DNA of 64,000 nt from Meghimatium bilineatum (taxonomy: Eukaryota; Mollusca; Gastropoda; Stylommatophora; Philomycidae), in contig CM067298.1 in NCBI GenBank assembly GCA_034231615.1, forward strand, positions 37,020,127-37,084,126. Reading direction: 5' to 3'. Numbering within the stretch: position 1 is the first letter of the stretch; every line of letters starts with the position of its first letter. The translations under genes and the position numbers were made by a program. The notes under the pieces were generated by a model. That model was not told the origin of the DNA. It worked only from the letters and a program-made list of their open reading frames with translations, and made no database searches. Below are positions 24,401 through 32,285 of this stretch, piece after piece.

Positions 24401-25645
24401 TCAAGAATCACAATTCAAGACTATCAAGCACATCTTAAATGAGTTATAAGAAAATATTATCCTCACAGAACTCTAGAAAGATCTATAAGATGCCTTAGTT
24501 TCAATAAATCCACCAGCATATAGTGGCTCATTATTCCTGTTTAGAGTTGATAAATCATCAGACTTTTGTTGTTAAAAACTCTCTTTCCAGGTTGTGCCAT
24601 TCTTAATGCTGATATTTTTTCACTTTGTATATGGTAGTGTTCATATCTCACATTCCATAAAAAACAGAGGCTGAAAATTGCAGAAAAATTGTTATGAGTT
24701 GAACAGTCCAATCAGTTCCATTTCTGTCATTCTTTGTATGTATATGTTTTCAGTCTTTATATGAGTCTGGATATCACCTTGGTTACTCATCTAAGGAGAA
24801 CCTGTACATTTGTCAGAAAAGCTATGGGCTGTCAAGTGCAACCTGCTCACAGCTAAAGGGATAATTTCATCATCACCATCATATATTGAATATATCGAGT
24901 GATAGTAAATACAATGGACATCTTATGAGAATGTAATACACCCAACTCACTACAACCAGGACTACTGAAACACAATTAGGTTATAGAGATTGAGGAAAAT
25001 CTAGATGAAAATGAACAGATATCATATAAGTGACGGATAGATAAGATCACAGACATTTTGAACAAACACTGACATAGTACATTCAAAGCATCACATCTGG
25101 CATTGGAATAAAAACTAAAGCTCCAATGCCTATATTTAACAGTAAGTGTGAAGTGTGGAACAGTAGTGTCACTATCCACCTGGGGCAAGTCAATAGACAA
25201 TAAATACATACATACATATATAAACTTAAATAATTAAACATTTTTTGTCATTAAGATGTGATTCATTGAAATTATTTGCTATATGTAATTATTTAAGTTG
25301 TCACGCTCGCACACAGACACACACATTATATATATGCATGATAACCAATGCCGCACCTCATGGACCATAAGAAGAAGAGGCCTACTTAAATAATTATAAA
25401 TGGCAAACAATTTCAATGAATGCCAAGTTAATGACAAAGTGAATATATCATTGTTCTTCCATTCTCATGAATCAAGTCAGAATTTATTAATTTATTTCTA
25501 AATTATTTATCTTCACATTTAGGTTGGTCAGATTGGTGTTTTTAGCTGTGGACCTCCAGCAATGACCAGCAATGTTCAACAAGCCTGCACTGAACAAAAT
25601 GCTTTCACTGGTCCTTCGTTGATCCATCATTTTGAAAACTTTTAG
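247..25645 (+). CDS. DUOX: Dual oxidase, C-terminal NADPH-oxidase half (12 exons, 5' partial)
   Basis: DUOX is a membrane flavocytochrome that moves electrons from cytosolic NADPH through FAD and two hemes to extracellular oxygen, making H2O2 for defence and matrix cross-linking. I joined exons 247-440, 4614-4758, 5473-5558, 8999-9092, 11016-11065, 12960-13062, 16413-16591, 16904-17130, 19566-19724, 20969-21124, 22851-22979 and 25523-25645; from the Met codon at 260 this gives one 543-residue frame. Seen in it: a first membrane helix (about residues 41-56), heme histidine pair H126/H140 (13 residues between), second pair H219/H232 (12 between), FAD motif HPFT (313-316), YLDGPFGE (357-364) and GGGIGVTP (379-386) for NADPH, SCGPP (511-515), and C-terminus HHFENF. 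Family knowledge: full DUOX also has a peroxidase-like domain and EF hands, which must lie upstream, so 260 is not the true start. NOX5 is less likely because the whole stretch aligns to DUOX from memory. All key residues are intact. Confidence 0.95.
441..2549 (+). other. DUOX intron, no recognised element
   Basis: This AT-rich intronic sequence has only short open frames. I see no splice-flanked coding segment or clear repeat. Confidence 0.5.
2560..2790 (+). repeat. SINE3 copy 1
   Basis: It shares the ordered blocks ttgttgttgtaatggtc, tctcgattagtccattctc, a gtgacttgagt block, and tggttagtcaagtac with copies near 20.1-20.4 kb and 29.3-29.8 kb. It lies in the first DUOX intron of the window. 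Confidence 0.6.
4190..4385 (+). mobile_element. RTE-like LINE 3' fragment
   Basis: Translation gives [20 protein letters not shown] and then [10 protein letters not shown], the conserved RG(R)P..RW C-terminal tail of RTE/BovB-like reverse transcriptase proteins. It is a short 5'-truncated remnant in a DUOX intron. Confidence 0.6.
4614..4758 (+). CDS. DUOX: DUOX exon b
   Basis: The acceptor acacag precedes 4614 and the donor gtagat follows 4758. The exon encodes [12 protein letters not shown], then [18 protein letters not shown], a strongly conserved DUOX stretch with the second membrane helix. It joins the previous exon in phase to give AYYYSF, the expected DUOX sequence. Confidence 0.95.
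4998..5190. repeat. Minisatellite with higher-order pattern
   Basis: Eight to nine units of about 20-25 bp share the core taataactacaatagt. Unit ends vary in a set order (ttaattt, then tacag, then tgcag two or three times) and the whole set repeats once. Confidence 0.85.
5205..5300 (+). repeat. SINE1 head fragment, tRNA-like
   Basis: The segment has TAGCCTAGTGG, a perfect pol III box A, followed by cccatgtgttgccggggcc, which also begins the SINE1 copy at 12.6 kb. It looks like the tRNA-derived head of the SINE1 family cut off after the first body block. Confidence 0.5.
5473..5558 (+). CDS. DUOX: DUOX exon c: first heme histidine
   Basis: The acceptor ttttcag ends at 5472 and the donor gtaagg starts at 5559. 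The spliced frame reads [20 protein letters not shown] and carries H126, the first histidine of the helix-3 heme pair. The open frame that starts in the preceding intron is a different phase and is not the protein. Confidence 0.93.
5733..5776. repeat. Hairpin with telomere-like arms
   Basis: gttagggttag at 5733-5743 is exactly the reverse complement of 5766-5776. An inner gctaac/gttagc stem sits in the loop. The location is within the DUOX intron following exon c. Confidence 0.6.
6130..6420 (+). repeat. SINE1 copy
   Basis: It carries the ordered blocks ccttccatgcatgtcataa, gaggttatg, cccatcccatata, gctggagtcggatgt and aaaccatgacacaacgg, ending gagtttgggaacgagtgaag. The same blocks in the same order occur at 12.6 kb and, reversed, at 32.1 kb. 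Confidence 0.75.
6424..6600. repeat. Degenerate A-rich tandem repeat
   Basis: About six units of roughly 30 bp have the consensus aagaacataaaataaagg. They directly follow the SINE1 tail and may have grown from its A-rich end. Confidence 0.65.
7446..7705 (+). repeat. Long direct repeat, copy 1
   Basis: About 260 bp starting ctgatgaatcag is repeated with small changes at 10218-10487, 2.8 kb away. Shared internal blocks include ggaaggtgcaatcatttgt, ccagctatacagaaggat and ctccagaagatctcaagtat. No known family was recognised. Confidence 0.8.
8297..8580 (+). repeat. tRNA-derived SINE
   Basis: A tRNA-like head (ggagccgtgatggtgtaatg, then acccaggtttcgagtcc resembling box B) is followed by an unrelated body with caccgaaccaccaggaag. 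The architecture is that of a pol III SINE. No other copy was found in the window. Confidence 0.5.
8999..9092 (+). CDS. DUOX: DUOX exon d: second heme histidine and extracellular loop
   Basis: The acceptor gttttcag ends at 8998 and the donor gtaggt starts at 9093. The exon encodes [18 protein letters not shown] and on to CYFREFFR. H140 completes the helix-3 pair. The open frame here is short and was found by its match to the DUOX family. Confidence 0.93.
9208..9442. repeat. 47-bp minisatellite, five copies
   Basis: Units begin with gata at 9208, 9255, 9302, 9349 and 9396, an exact 47-bp period. Each contains agctcttactt and gtgcagtggagtgatttg with few changes. It sits about 115 bp downstream of DUOX exon d. 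Confidence 0.92.
10218..10487 (+). repeat. Long direct repeat, copy 2
   Basis: This is the partner of 7446-7705. Here one frame stays open for [20 protein letters not shown] before stop codons, and a cttttcag acceptor-like site lies about 30 bases upstream, so the unit may be derived from an exon of an unknown gene. Confidence 0.75.
10500..10650. repeat. SINE body fragment
   Basis: The blocks gagagtac, caactc and gcaataggtcccctaatcc parallel those at 19245-19310. Only a body part is visible and the tRNA-like head is absent. Confidence 0.4.
11016..11065 (+). CDS. DUOX: DUOX exon e: 50-bp microexon
   Basis: This short exon was located by phase and motif. The acceptor aacttacag ends at 11015 and the donor gtatgc starts at 11066. 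It encodes [16 protein letters not shown], matching the DUOX loop with an aromatic FHYW core. It takes the 2-base phase left by the previous exon and leaves one G for the Gly that starts the next exon. Confidence 0.9.
11320..11510 (+). mobile_element. LINE 3' fragment
   Basis: A broken frame reads QLAVNRKS then [11 protein letters not shown], like the RTE-type C-terminus (LA.DR..WR). It contains a poly-C run, is very short, and is inactive. Confidence 0.45.
11806..12355 (-). mobile_element. LINE family A copy 1, RNase H and 3' end
   Basis: On the minus strand the frame from 12355 encodes [19 protein letters not shown], then [20 protein letters not shown], the C-terminal part of a retrotransposon RNase H domain. 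The His in the normal CPGHAG motif is kept but Gly became Val. The following 3' region matches the copies at 24.3 and 56.8 kb, ending atcaagaatcaa. It is 5' truncated and inactive, inside a DUOX intron. Confidence 0.85.
12585..12870 (+). repeat. SINE1 copy, near full body
   Basis: It begins cccatgtgttgccagggcc and runs through ccttccatgcatgtcataa, ggcgactaaggaggttatg, cccatcccatatagg, catgctgaagtcggatgtg and ctacatcctgct to ttgagaacgaacgcagaa. The tail resembles those of SINE2 and LINE E. It ends about 90 bp before DUOX exon f. Confidence 0.8.
12960..13062 (+). CDS. DUOX: DUOX exon f: membrane helix and third heme histidine
   Basis: The acceptor ttattacag ends at 12959 and the donor gtaata starts at 13063. 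It encodes [20 protein letters not shown] and then FKTTH, ending with H219, the first histidine of the helix-5 heme pair. Confidence 0.93.
13330..14905 (-). mobile_element. LINE family B, reverse transcriptase plus RNase H, degraded
   Basis: Read on the minus strand, the RT comes first: [17 protein letters not shown], then [19 protein letters not shown] and [18 protein letters not shown]. The RNase H part ([35 protein letters not shown]) follows to 13330. Several frameshifts and stops break it. The FNVYT form of the RT motif is shared with family A, so the two are related members of the RNase H-bearing I/Jockey group. Confidence 0.85.
14925..15251 (+). mobile_element. LINE C-terminal tail with C2H2 zinc finger
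   Basis: The 108-residue frame contains [20 protein letters not shown] and [20 protein letters not shown], ending in a CMHCNRTF...HLQTQ finger. This is the usual C-terminal tail after the RT of some animal LINEs. No RT is attached, so it is a 3' fragment, lying next to LINE B in opposite orientation. Confidence 0.7.
15690..16200 (+). mobile_element. RTE-like LINE family D fragment
   Basis: Broken frames match the copies at 27.5-28.2 kb and 35.5-36.3 kb: a tgtgaaatgagatgtctaag block, an aactcatattggccagcag block, then KGRGKPRKR and [19 protein letters not shown]. This is the post-RT part of the element. It lies about 200 bp before DUOX exon g. Confidence 0.7.
16413..16591 (+). CDS. DUOX: DUOX exon g: fourth heme histidine, last membrane helix
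   Basis: The acceptor atttcacag ends at 16412 and the donor gtatga starts at 16592. The frame [15 protein letters not shown] contains H232. It continues through [18 protein letters not shown] to the start of the cytosolic FAD domain (ATLLPSG). Confidence 0.95.
16655..16690 (+). repeat. SINE3 3' end
   Basis: gttcaattcctgttagtctc and aagaattt repeat the end of the SINE3 copy near 29.8 kb, including the box B-like GTTCAATTCC. Confidence 0.4.
16904..17130 (+). CDS. DUOX: DUOX exon h: FAD-binding domain, GC donor
   Basis: The acceptor aaaacag ends at 16903. It encodes [30 protein letters not shown] and HIRAVGPW, the FAD-binding barrel. The only end that joins in frame to YLDGPFGE of the next exon is after CCAAAG at 17130, and the intron there begins gcaata instead of gt. 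Confidence 0.92.
17215..17600 (+). repeat. tRNA-derived SINE, copy 1
   Basis: TAGCCTAGTTG is a perfect box A and GGTTCTAAACC a near box B, 60 bases apart. The body (ccccatctaacagttgctg, tcttcattcccggtggcag, actgccatgggacc) recurs inverted at 44.5-44.8 kb. It lies just inside the GC-donor intron of DUOX. Confidence 0.8.
17858..17932. repeat. Short tandem repeat
   Basis: Three units of aatctttctgcaatcat, about 22-27 bp apart, sit in the intron between DUOX exons h and i. Confidence 0.7.
18413..18600. repeat. 45-48-bp minisatellite, four copies
   Basis: Units start with taatcttta at 18413, 18461, 18506 and 18553. Each has cttctag, then taactttcaacagtggttg, then a T-run whose length accounts for the changing period. 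Confidence 0.9.
18623..18926. mobile_element. MITE with 26-bp terminal inverted repeats, copy 1
   Basis: The left end tggttcattacagaatga and the right end read in reverse, tggttcattacggaatga, match over 26 bp with about four differences. The interior has a fold-back core around 18745-18810 (cactgag ... ctcagta). There is no coding capacity. The body recurs at 59.27-59.57 kb. The transposase superfamily is not clear. Confidence 0.8.
18990..19405 (-). repeat. tRNA-derived SINE
   Basis: On the minus strand the head reads TAGCATAGTAG (box A) and then AGTTTGAATCC (box B-like). The body (aatgaattagcctattc, atcaaaaggcctta) recurs in part at 18345-18400. It is intronic in DUOX. Confidence 0.6.
19566..19724 (+). 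CDS. DUOX: DUOX exon i: NADPH-binding glycine motif
   Basis: The acceptor aatttag ends at 19565 and the donor gtaaga starts at 19725. It encodes [15 protein letters not shown], then [21 protein letters not shown] longer open frame over the same bases (19474-19674) is another phase and is not coding. Confidence 0.95.
20110..20375 (+). repeat. SINE3 copy 2
   Basis: It has gttgttgtagtggtccttg, attggtctattctctgtg, ttgaatgtcttgacaagatc, then GGTTCAGTTCC and a ctgtaagaatt end. The GGTTC block resembles pol III box B. Confidence 0.65.
20714..20872 (-). repeat. SINE2 copy 1
   Basis: Read on the minus strand: ccgaaaatggatgtgtcaag, gcgcaaataaaatgg, ccattctctggac, ctagtaggact, caggagtttcagaatgaatg, then a gaagaaaaagaaa tail. 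It lies 97 bp before DUOX exon j. Confidence 0.8.
20969..21124 (+). CDS. DUOX: DUOX exon j
   Basis: The acceptor tctgtcag ends at 20968 and the donor gtaaga starts at 21125. It encodes [20 protein letters not shown] and, after a variable stretch, QFDLRTTLL, both conserved in the NADPH-binding domain. Confidence 0.95.
21130..22840 (+). other. DUOX intron, no recognised element
   Basis: This is AT-rich sequence with scattered stops in all frames and a purine run near 21910. I saw no coding segment or repeated block. Confidence 0.4.
22851..22979 (+). CDS. DUOX: DUOX exon k
   Basis: The acceptor ctatttcag ends at 22850 and the donor gtaaga starts at 22980. It encodes [12 protein letters not shown], then [13 protein letters not shown], typical of the DUOX NADPH domain. 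Confidence 0.95.
23393..24406 (+). mobile_element. LINE family A copy 2 with 14-bp TSD
   Basis: The 1,014-bp 5'-truncated insertion is flanked by atcacaattcaaga at 23379-23392 and 24407-24420. It encodes the end of the RT linker ([20 protein letters not shown]-like; first residue Glu-Asp variable) and an RNase H domain with [24 protein letters not shown] and [21 protein letters not shown] frameshift near 23865 breaks the RNase H. It is intronic in DUOX. Confidence 0.93.
24950..25215 (+). mobile_element. LINE family D 3' end
   Basis: The blocks gacatttt..aacaaacactga, gcatcacatctggc, ggaataaaaact..aagctcc and cacctggggcaagtcaatagacaataaa match the last 200 bp of the copy ending at 36297. The coding frame is destroyed. 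Confidence 0.65.
25523..25645 (+). CDS. DUOX: DUOX terminal coding exon
   Basis: The acceptor cacatttag ends at 25522. It encodes [18 protein letters not shown] and ends HHFENF followed by TAG at 25643-25645. The Phe-terminated tail is the family's usual end. Confidence 0.96.
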   Translation, partial: VGQIGVFSCGPPAMTSNVQQACTEQNAFTGPSLIHHFENF

Positions 25646-25817
25646 ATTTGACACATTTTTCATTCTTATAGTATATATTATTCTCACACTGTTCAGAGTT
25701 ACATAAACTCTAACAATACGTTCTGCACTATATATGCACATATACATTTGTGTTCGCAATAATGTTTCATATTTGATTTTTTCATATTTTACCTATAATT
25801 TCACTATTCATTTCCAA

Positions 25818-25823
25818 AATAAA
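25818..25823 (+). promoter_or_regulatory. Probable DUOX polyadenylation signal
   Basis: A canonical AATAAA lies 173 bases after the DUOX stop codon in otherwise non-coding AT-rich sequence. It is the first such hexamer downstream, so it is a reasonable 3' UTR end. Confidence 0.55.
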
Positions 25824-25849
25824 AGTGTAACTGTACATCACATTTGACA

Positions 25850-27500
25850 GTCATCTTCTTATGCTCAACTCATAAAATAGTGGTTGTTATTCCAGTCATC
25901 TGACCTCCTCCTTTTTCATAATGCAAATTTTGGCATATTATTTTTTGACAGGATACTCAATCTCAATTATTCAAATTTTTCTTTGGATTTAAAATCATTT
26001 AAAAGATAAGTATGAAGACCTGCAGCTTACATGAAAGATACCTACATCCTTAAACACTTACTTGTTGTGTATATTCTGTTCCTGCTGTTGTGGATTAACA
26101 ATAAATTAAATCAGCCACAAGAGAAACTACAGCTTAAAGGATTTAATTTAATTGTCCATATATAACTTTACACTAACCTGCTTTCTGATAGTCTGTAAAG
26201 ACACAAGAGGCCATCATACATCATAGTCAATCTTCAGTGCTTATTTTCATTATCAGTCATTATCATGTTCTACTCTACACAATTTATTGTTCTGCTCAAT
26301 TCATATAACATCCCAACCTCTTCTAAAAATAGGGCCCTACAATATCCAGTAGCAATTTGATGCTGCAACTGTGAGATGTTTTTGTTAACTTTAGTTTATC
26401 TGCCTTTGTTTTTGTTTAATTTTTCAACAAGGGTATAGTTGTCGAATCACCTGATCTGATTTTTTAATCTATTTTTCTTACATTAGGTTTAGCTACACAT
26501 TAATTAGCTGTTATCCCTCACATTTTTGTCATTAGTAATACTCAAACATAAAGCATAGGCCTATAATAATCTTGATTTCGTGCTTGTAATAAAAACTTTG
26601 ATTATTTTTGTGTTTGATTTGTAAAACTGAATGTTGACAGTTTTTGTTTTTATTTTTTTCATTTACCACATGGTAGACAGTATTACTGAAGTCTTCCTAT
26701 TATTTTTCTTAGTAATAGGTCTACTGTATAGGCCCTATTATCTATTCTTGTTCACATTGCTTAATTTAACTGTATTACTGCAGCTCCCATCTTGTGACAT
26801 TCTGGTGATTTAATAATATTTGTGATGAACATATTTATTGGTAGAGTTCTACTTTCTGTCTCCCTTGTTTAGTAGTATATATTTTAGTGACAGAGAAAGA
26901 CATGTTTCTAAGTATGTGGAGATGTTAAATATTATTCTCCTAGAAGAAGGCAGCAGGATTTAAAAAGAGTAATTTTACTATCTGTGTTTTGTTTTGCTGG
27001 TGAATTTTGTGTTTAAACTCAAGGATTCCTTTGAATTTTCCAACTGTAATCCAGTATGTTAGACTCTCTCTCTCTCTCTCTTTATTATTGACAGCATTTC
27101 CTGCCATCTTTATGTGTTATGTTGTAGCATTGCTATTTATTTCTTGATCATACATTTATATACTCTAGACATAGAAATATCATAGTATTATTAACATGGG
27201 AAATTTGTGACCTCTTGGGCACAAGGCAACCTGCTTAACCATTACACCTGGGAGATCTCTGTGAAAGAAAGCCTCAGTATTTAGTCATATCATCTATTAG
27301 TATCCTTGAAAAATATGGAATGAAAGGGCCATTTCTTATCTGTGTAAGAGCAATATACAAAGATACTGAAAGTTCAGCTAGAATAAGTGCAGTTATTACA
27401 AAGTGGTTTTCAGTAACTACAGGAGTTAGGTAGGATTGTGTCGTACCACCATTATTGTTCATTATTCACATACATAATATTTCCAAAACAGTCATAACAT
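25850..27500. other. Intergenic, nothing coding seen
   Basis: AT-rich sequence follows the DUOX 3' end. A (CT)n run of 18 bases lies at 27066-27083. No gene or recognised element was found. Confidence 0.45.
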
Positions 27501-27529
27501 CACCAGAAGCTGACAAGCCAAATGACTAA

Positions 27530-28235
27530 ATAAAACTACTATTTGCTATTGACTGGTGCCTACTCCACACTCCAAGTGAGGAGCTGCAAGATCACATAAA
27601 CCTACTCAATAAAATCTGCCTCAATCACAACATGATGAGCAATATAGAAGTAATGTGTATAAGCAAAAAACCCAATACAATCAACATAGAGATAAATGAT
27701 AAACTACTGAAACATGCATGAATTTAATATCCTGAGAACATTTTTTACAAGACAGAAGAATGGACAGAGAGATCAAGACAAGAATTTAAAAAGCAGAATA
27801 CATAAATTTTGTACTTACACCAATCTTGACACACATGTCTATCCCAACATAAACAAAAAGGCAAATAATAAATTCAATCTTCATATCAACATTGTGTTAT
27901 CAATCTCAGATATGAATATTAACTAAAGAACAAGAGAGAATGCTTATTTGTTGTGAAATGAGATGTCTAAGAAAAGCAGCAAACAGAATAAGAATATGTC
28001 ATGTGAGGAATGAAGAGATTACAAAAACTGTTTGAAGAACTTCTTTGGTCAAATATATTGAAAAACAGAGACTGAAATGGTTCAGCCACTTAATGAGGAT
28101 GAACTCATATTTACCAGCAATAATAGCTAACAACATTAGAATAGAAACACCACGAAGCAAAAAATCTGATCACCACTCAATACTGCAACACCTAATAGCA
28201 AAAGCAGAGAACAGACAATAGCTAGATGGATCTAC
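27530..28235 (+). mobile_element. LINE family D fragment
   Basis: Broken frames give LLFAIDWCLLHTPSEELQDH, INLLNKICLNHNM and INIEINDKLLKHA, parallel to the intact-looking LLFADDQ/INIQKTE stretch at 35.5 kb and 50.7 kb. The YADD-type catalytic Asp pair is degraded to AID. Inactive. Confidence 0.75.
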
Positions 28236-28299
28236 TAGAAGTATACTGTTACATAGTGGTTAGTCTGGTAAACCAGTGGTAGTTCCAACATATCATTCT

Positions 28300-29290
28300 T
28301 TTAATTTTATTGAGTTTGAAGGTGACAATTCATGCATTGAAATTACATAGAAACACTTTGATGTAAGCATAGTTTTAAATGAAATATAAATATGTAGGTC
28401 TATAGGTTATCTTAATTATCATGAAATAACAAGAATACCAAAGAGATCTGACACAGGGATGGGAAAGAGAGGAAGCTTTAAGGCTGTAATAGCACAAATC
28501 AAATAGGTAATATAAACAAAGATATGTCAATTAAACTGTTACTACTAAAAAATAAATGTCATCACAATTAATATGTAAACTTTTGTCTGTGTTTTTTTCA
28601 ATTTGTTTATCTGTGTGCTTTATTTTCATGAGTTTTGTAAGTGATAATTTTAAGCAATCATTAAAAATCAAACTATAAAGTTAAGAATTCAAATTCTGAG
28701 TCTGTTTTCTTGCTCTTGCCTGTTAAAAATGTCATAATCAGCCAATTTTTACATGGGCATGATCAGCTATAGGCCTATTACCCATTTTGAAGTGTTAATT
28801 TTTTTTAAACACATTAAATTTGTAAATCTCTTATTATCTGCGCTAAATCAATCCAATCACAAAAACCACCATGTTGAAATTACATTTCTAATAGATGAGA
28901 AGTACCAAACTGAATAATACCAGTGCCAGTTTAGGACAATTGCTCGCTGAAAAAAAGTCATATTCACAGACAAGTCATCCATGGCAGTGAAAGAGACTTT
29001 ATGTTTCAATGAATTTTGCTGTTTCCTGCAGTGAAGGTGATAATGTTGGATCTAAAACCAGGATAAATCCTGAAGATCACATTAGTCACATGGTACTTAT
29101 GTGTAAACTTTTCTCGCCTATCTCCAACTTGTCCCTAATGGTTTTCCATTAGAGGACTGCCAATATGCTTGATGTTGATTTTCAAACATTTCTTTCTTCA
29201 GCCTGGTTTACCTAGTTATTAGGGTCAATATCTAAGTCTTTAATTGATGACTTGTGACATCTTTATATTTTTATTTCACAGATAGTCTAC
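28300..29290. other. Intergenic, nothing recognised
   Basis: AT-rich, no long frame, no repeated block seen against the rest of the window. Confidence 0.4.
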
Positions 29291-29300
29291 CTCAAATATA

Positions 29301-29716
29301 GATTTCATCAAGCCTTTAAAACCATGTACACAAAGTCACCAGAACGGACCGATCGAGACAAGGACTATTACAACAACAATAAACATCCCGTACAGGTATT
29401 GAAATATCCTCAGTAACAACAAACATATAACATAATATCAGTATTAGTTATACAAGGGCCAATAGGTCTTCTTGTAAACATTGATAACATATATAGACAA
29501 TTGAAATATCCTAAGTAACAACAAACATATAACATAATATCCATATTAGTTACATCGGCGCTTGTATAACTAATACGGATATTATGTTATATGTTTGTTG
29601 TTACTGAGGATATTTCAATACCTGTACGGGATGTTTGTTGTTGTTGTAATAGTCCTTGTGTCGATCAGTCCGTTCTGGTGACTTTGTGTGCACGGTTTGA
29701 AAGGCATGATGAAATC
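29301..29716. repeat. 156-bp inverted repeat made of SINE3 sequence
   Basis: The left arm 29301-29456 is the near-perfect reverse complement of 29561-29716. The 104-bp spacer holds a third, direct partial copy (ttgaaatatcctaagtaac onward, 29500-29554). The outer arms contain the SINE3 blocks. Confidence 0.9.
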
Positions 29717-29840
29717 GCATCTTTTTTGGAGATGCGGTTAGTCAAGTACGGAAGAATGCATGTTCAATAGTTGCTAGGCGATTTGGTGCCGTTGAACGGA
29801 CTGGTTCAATTCCCGTTAGTCTCAAGAATTCTTTCAAACA
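29561..29840 (+). repeat. SINE3 copy 3, plus-strand member
   Basis: It runs from gatatttcaatacctgtacg through tgttgttgttgtaatagtcc and gcggttagtcaagtac to GGTTCAATTCCCGTTAGTCT. The box B-like block suggests a tRNA-related end. Its first 156 bp form the right arm of the inverted repeat. Confidence 0.7.
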
Positions 29841-29934
29841 GATAGCCTACTTCTAGCAATATGGTTACAAACATCATTCCACTATTCTGTGGAAGGGGTA
29901 GTTATATATTTGGTATTTAAATGTATTAGTTACC

Positions 29935-30090
29935 AATACTGAAGTCCGGGTGTGTTTGGCAATTGGTGCAAATAAAACAACAGCACAACACATTACCACT
30001 CTATTTACTACACACTGCTCGAAATCTAGTAGGAACATCCTGCTAGAAGAGAGATCCAATGGGAGTTTAAGAATGAATACACACAAAAAA
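29935..30090 (+). repeat. SINE2 copy 2
   Basis: The blocks gggtgtgtttggcaattggt, gcaaataaaacaaca, gcacaacacattaccactct, gaaatctagtagga and agagatccaatgggagttta match the other SINE2 copies. The tail is A-rich. Confidence 0.75.
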
Positions 30091-30649
30091 AGAAAAATCT
30101 GACTAGAATGTGTCCTGTAGTAAATAATTAATTTTTTTAAAAGAGAGATATTACGAGTAAAGAAGATGAATCTTCATTTATACTTGAATGCCCTTTTAAT
30201 GTGTCAATAAATTTGTATAAAAATGAGGTACTAAATAATTGTTATTCAATCTATAATGAAAAATAACCAAACAACAAAATTATTCATATACATTTTAACA
30301 AGCACAACTACAAACTAATCAAAATCACTAGTGTAGACCATGATAAGTATAAGAACAATATAGATCAGTGTCTCAGATGTTGTATTATTTTTGTGAAAAA
30401 AAATTATTAAAACTTTCCATAGGCCTATTTCTCTATTGGATTTATTGCTATATATATATATTTACAAATTGAATAGTGATTGACGTTTTCCATTGCAAGC
30501 TCTTTATGCCTGTAAATGAGTTAAACCTGTCATTTGGAAATGTGCATTTCTCTGAAGCTCAAGTTATTAAGAAATATATCTGTGATGTGATACATCACCA
30601 ACAAAAACAAACATAAATGTATGCTCAGATTTCTATGTCTTTATTCCCA

Positions 30650-31110
30650 AGATGCCTACAAGGCTATTATAAAATGCAATCATTCCATCCCACTGTGAGG
30701 TAACAGGAAATCAGAATGCTGATCAACAAGCCAAGAAAGTTCATAAATGCAACTGCCTGATACAACAATTTTTTAAAGGCCATGATAATGTCACAGAGAA
30801 TACATAATTGGATGACTACCACATGCTAACAGAGAAGAATAGTTATCATATTTTAACTCAGAACTGGACATATTAGATTAAGCATTAGATCAAAATTTGT
30901 TAACTCAGCACAGTGCACAAGTGGAAACAAACTGCAGTAAATGTCCTTCAAGAATGTGCAAAACTATGACACATTATGGTGCATATACTGGTGATCTAAT
31001 ACATTAATGAATGTTAATCTCTGGTACAGTAAAAGAAATGGAAAGAACTGTCCAGTTTATACAAAAGGCAACACCGCAGATATACCGTAGACATTCCTAG
31101 TAAATTAAAG
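30650..31110 (+). mobile_element. LINE family E 3' fragment
   Basis: IIPSHCEVTGNQNADQQAKK is the end of an RNase H domain (normal form PSHCGVAGNE.AD), followed after stops by KICQLSTVHKWKQT and VLQECAK. It is a heavily mutated 5'-truncated copy. Confidence 0.65.
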
Positions 31111-31159
31111 AATAAGAAAATACATTTGTAAAATAAAATAACCCCCCCCCCCCCCATAA

Positions 31160-32100
31160 ATATATTTATGCTTTATATCTTTCTTTTATCTGATTATTAT
31201 TTCTTCACATTTATTGTAGTTTTCATATAGAATGAGAAATTGTCTTATGAGACAACAGACAATGAGAAATTAAGAACTGCATATGATGATATTTGCACTT
31301 TTAAAAATATATTTTATATCCAGAATAAAATTGCTTTTTTATGGATTTAGTTGTATTTCAAAAGATATTAACTATTTTAAATACATAAATTTTTTTTGAC
31401 CAATATGTATCTGGTAAGGCCAGCTCTTTTTTTTGACAATAAAAATATAACAGTAAGGACATATGAAGAGTGTTGACAAATTTATTTATCTTTGACCATG
31501 TTCTTCTGCATTTGTTCCAAGACTCCTACTGGTTAGTATGATGTAGAGAGAACAGAATAAGTTGTGTCATGACTAACATCTTAGCTGCGATATCTAGATG
31601 TTTCAGTCTGACCCATCTGTCATCAGCAGTGCTTTTATATCATTTTGACATATGATGGATCAACAAATTCTACCCCTTAAACCTCCTTATTTGCCTTTTA
31701 TGACACTTCAAAGCGTTGTTATTCTTTTTTTGTGTGTCCTTGTATCACTCAGGCAGTTTGATATGGAAATTAGATTCTTCCATGAAACAACAGGCAAGAC
31801 TTTTCTAACATATTTTCATCACTCGCATGTTATGTGCTTTTAAAGTACTGTTTTAATCTCAGATGTGTGTTCTGAATTACTGGGAACTGAAATATTATTT
31901 TCAGGGCTCTTGTAAGATTTTAATATCTCTTGGTAAAATATTTTGCTCATTGTTGTACTTCTCTTCCATGCACACACATATAAGTAAACTAGCCCCTTTT
32001 CACACCACTGAGGTATATAGGTGAATATGTTAGGCCCATATCTTTTGTTGGCCAAATGTTTACTTAGGGATAATATGGTCAACATCATGATTTCAACTAC
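31160..32100. other. Intergenic, nothing coding seen
   Basis: A poly-C tract ends near 31155. The rest is AT-rich with short frames only. Confidence 0.4.
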
Positions 32101-32104
32101 CACT

Positions 32105-32285
32105 CTCCCAGAAGTTCTGGCATGGGTCTTCAGCAGACTTCATAACAGCTGAAATCATGGAGGTGGAGCAGTTTACCTCACTCCTAACTTCCTTAGTCAC
32201 CTCCTATGACATGCTTAACAGGTGGCAGTGTTATTATTCGTTGTTCTTCTTTAGGGACCAGCAACACACTGGTAACCACTTAGGA
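32105..32285 (-). repeat. SINE1 copy, reversed
   Basis: On the minus strand: ggtccctaaagaagaac, aataataacactgcc, catgtcataggaggtgac, taaggaagttaggagtgagg. The order is that of SINE1. It stops before the shared tail. A (GA)n run borders it at 32287-32304. Confidence 0.65.

Noticed and set aside
26631-26813. Hydrophobic 60-residue open frame
   Set aside because: T-rich intergenic DNA gives Phe/Leu/Ile-rich frames by chance; no other support.
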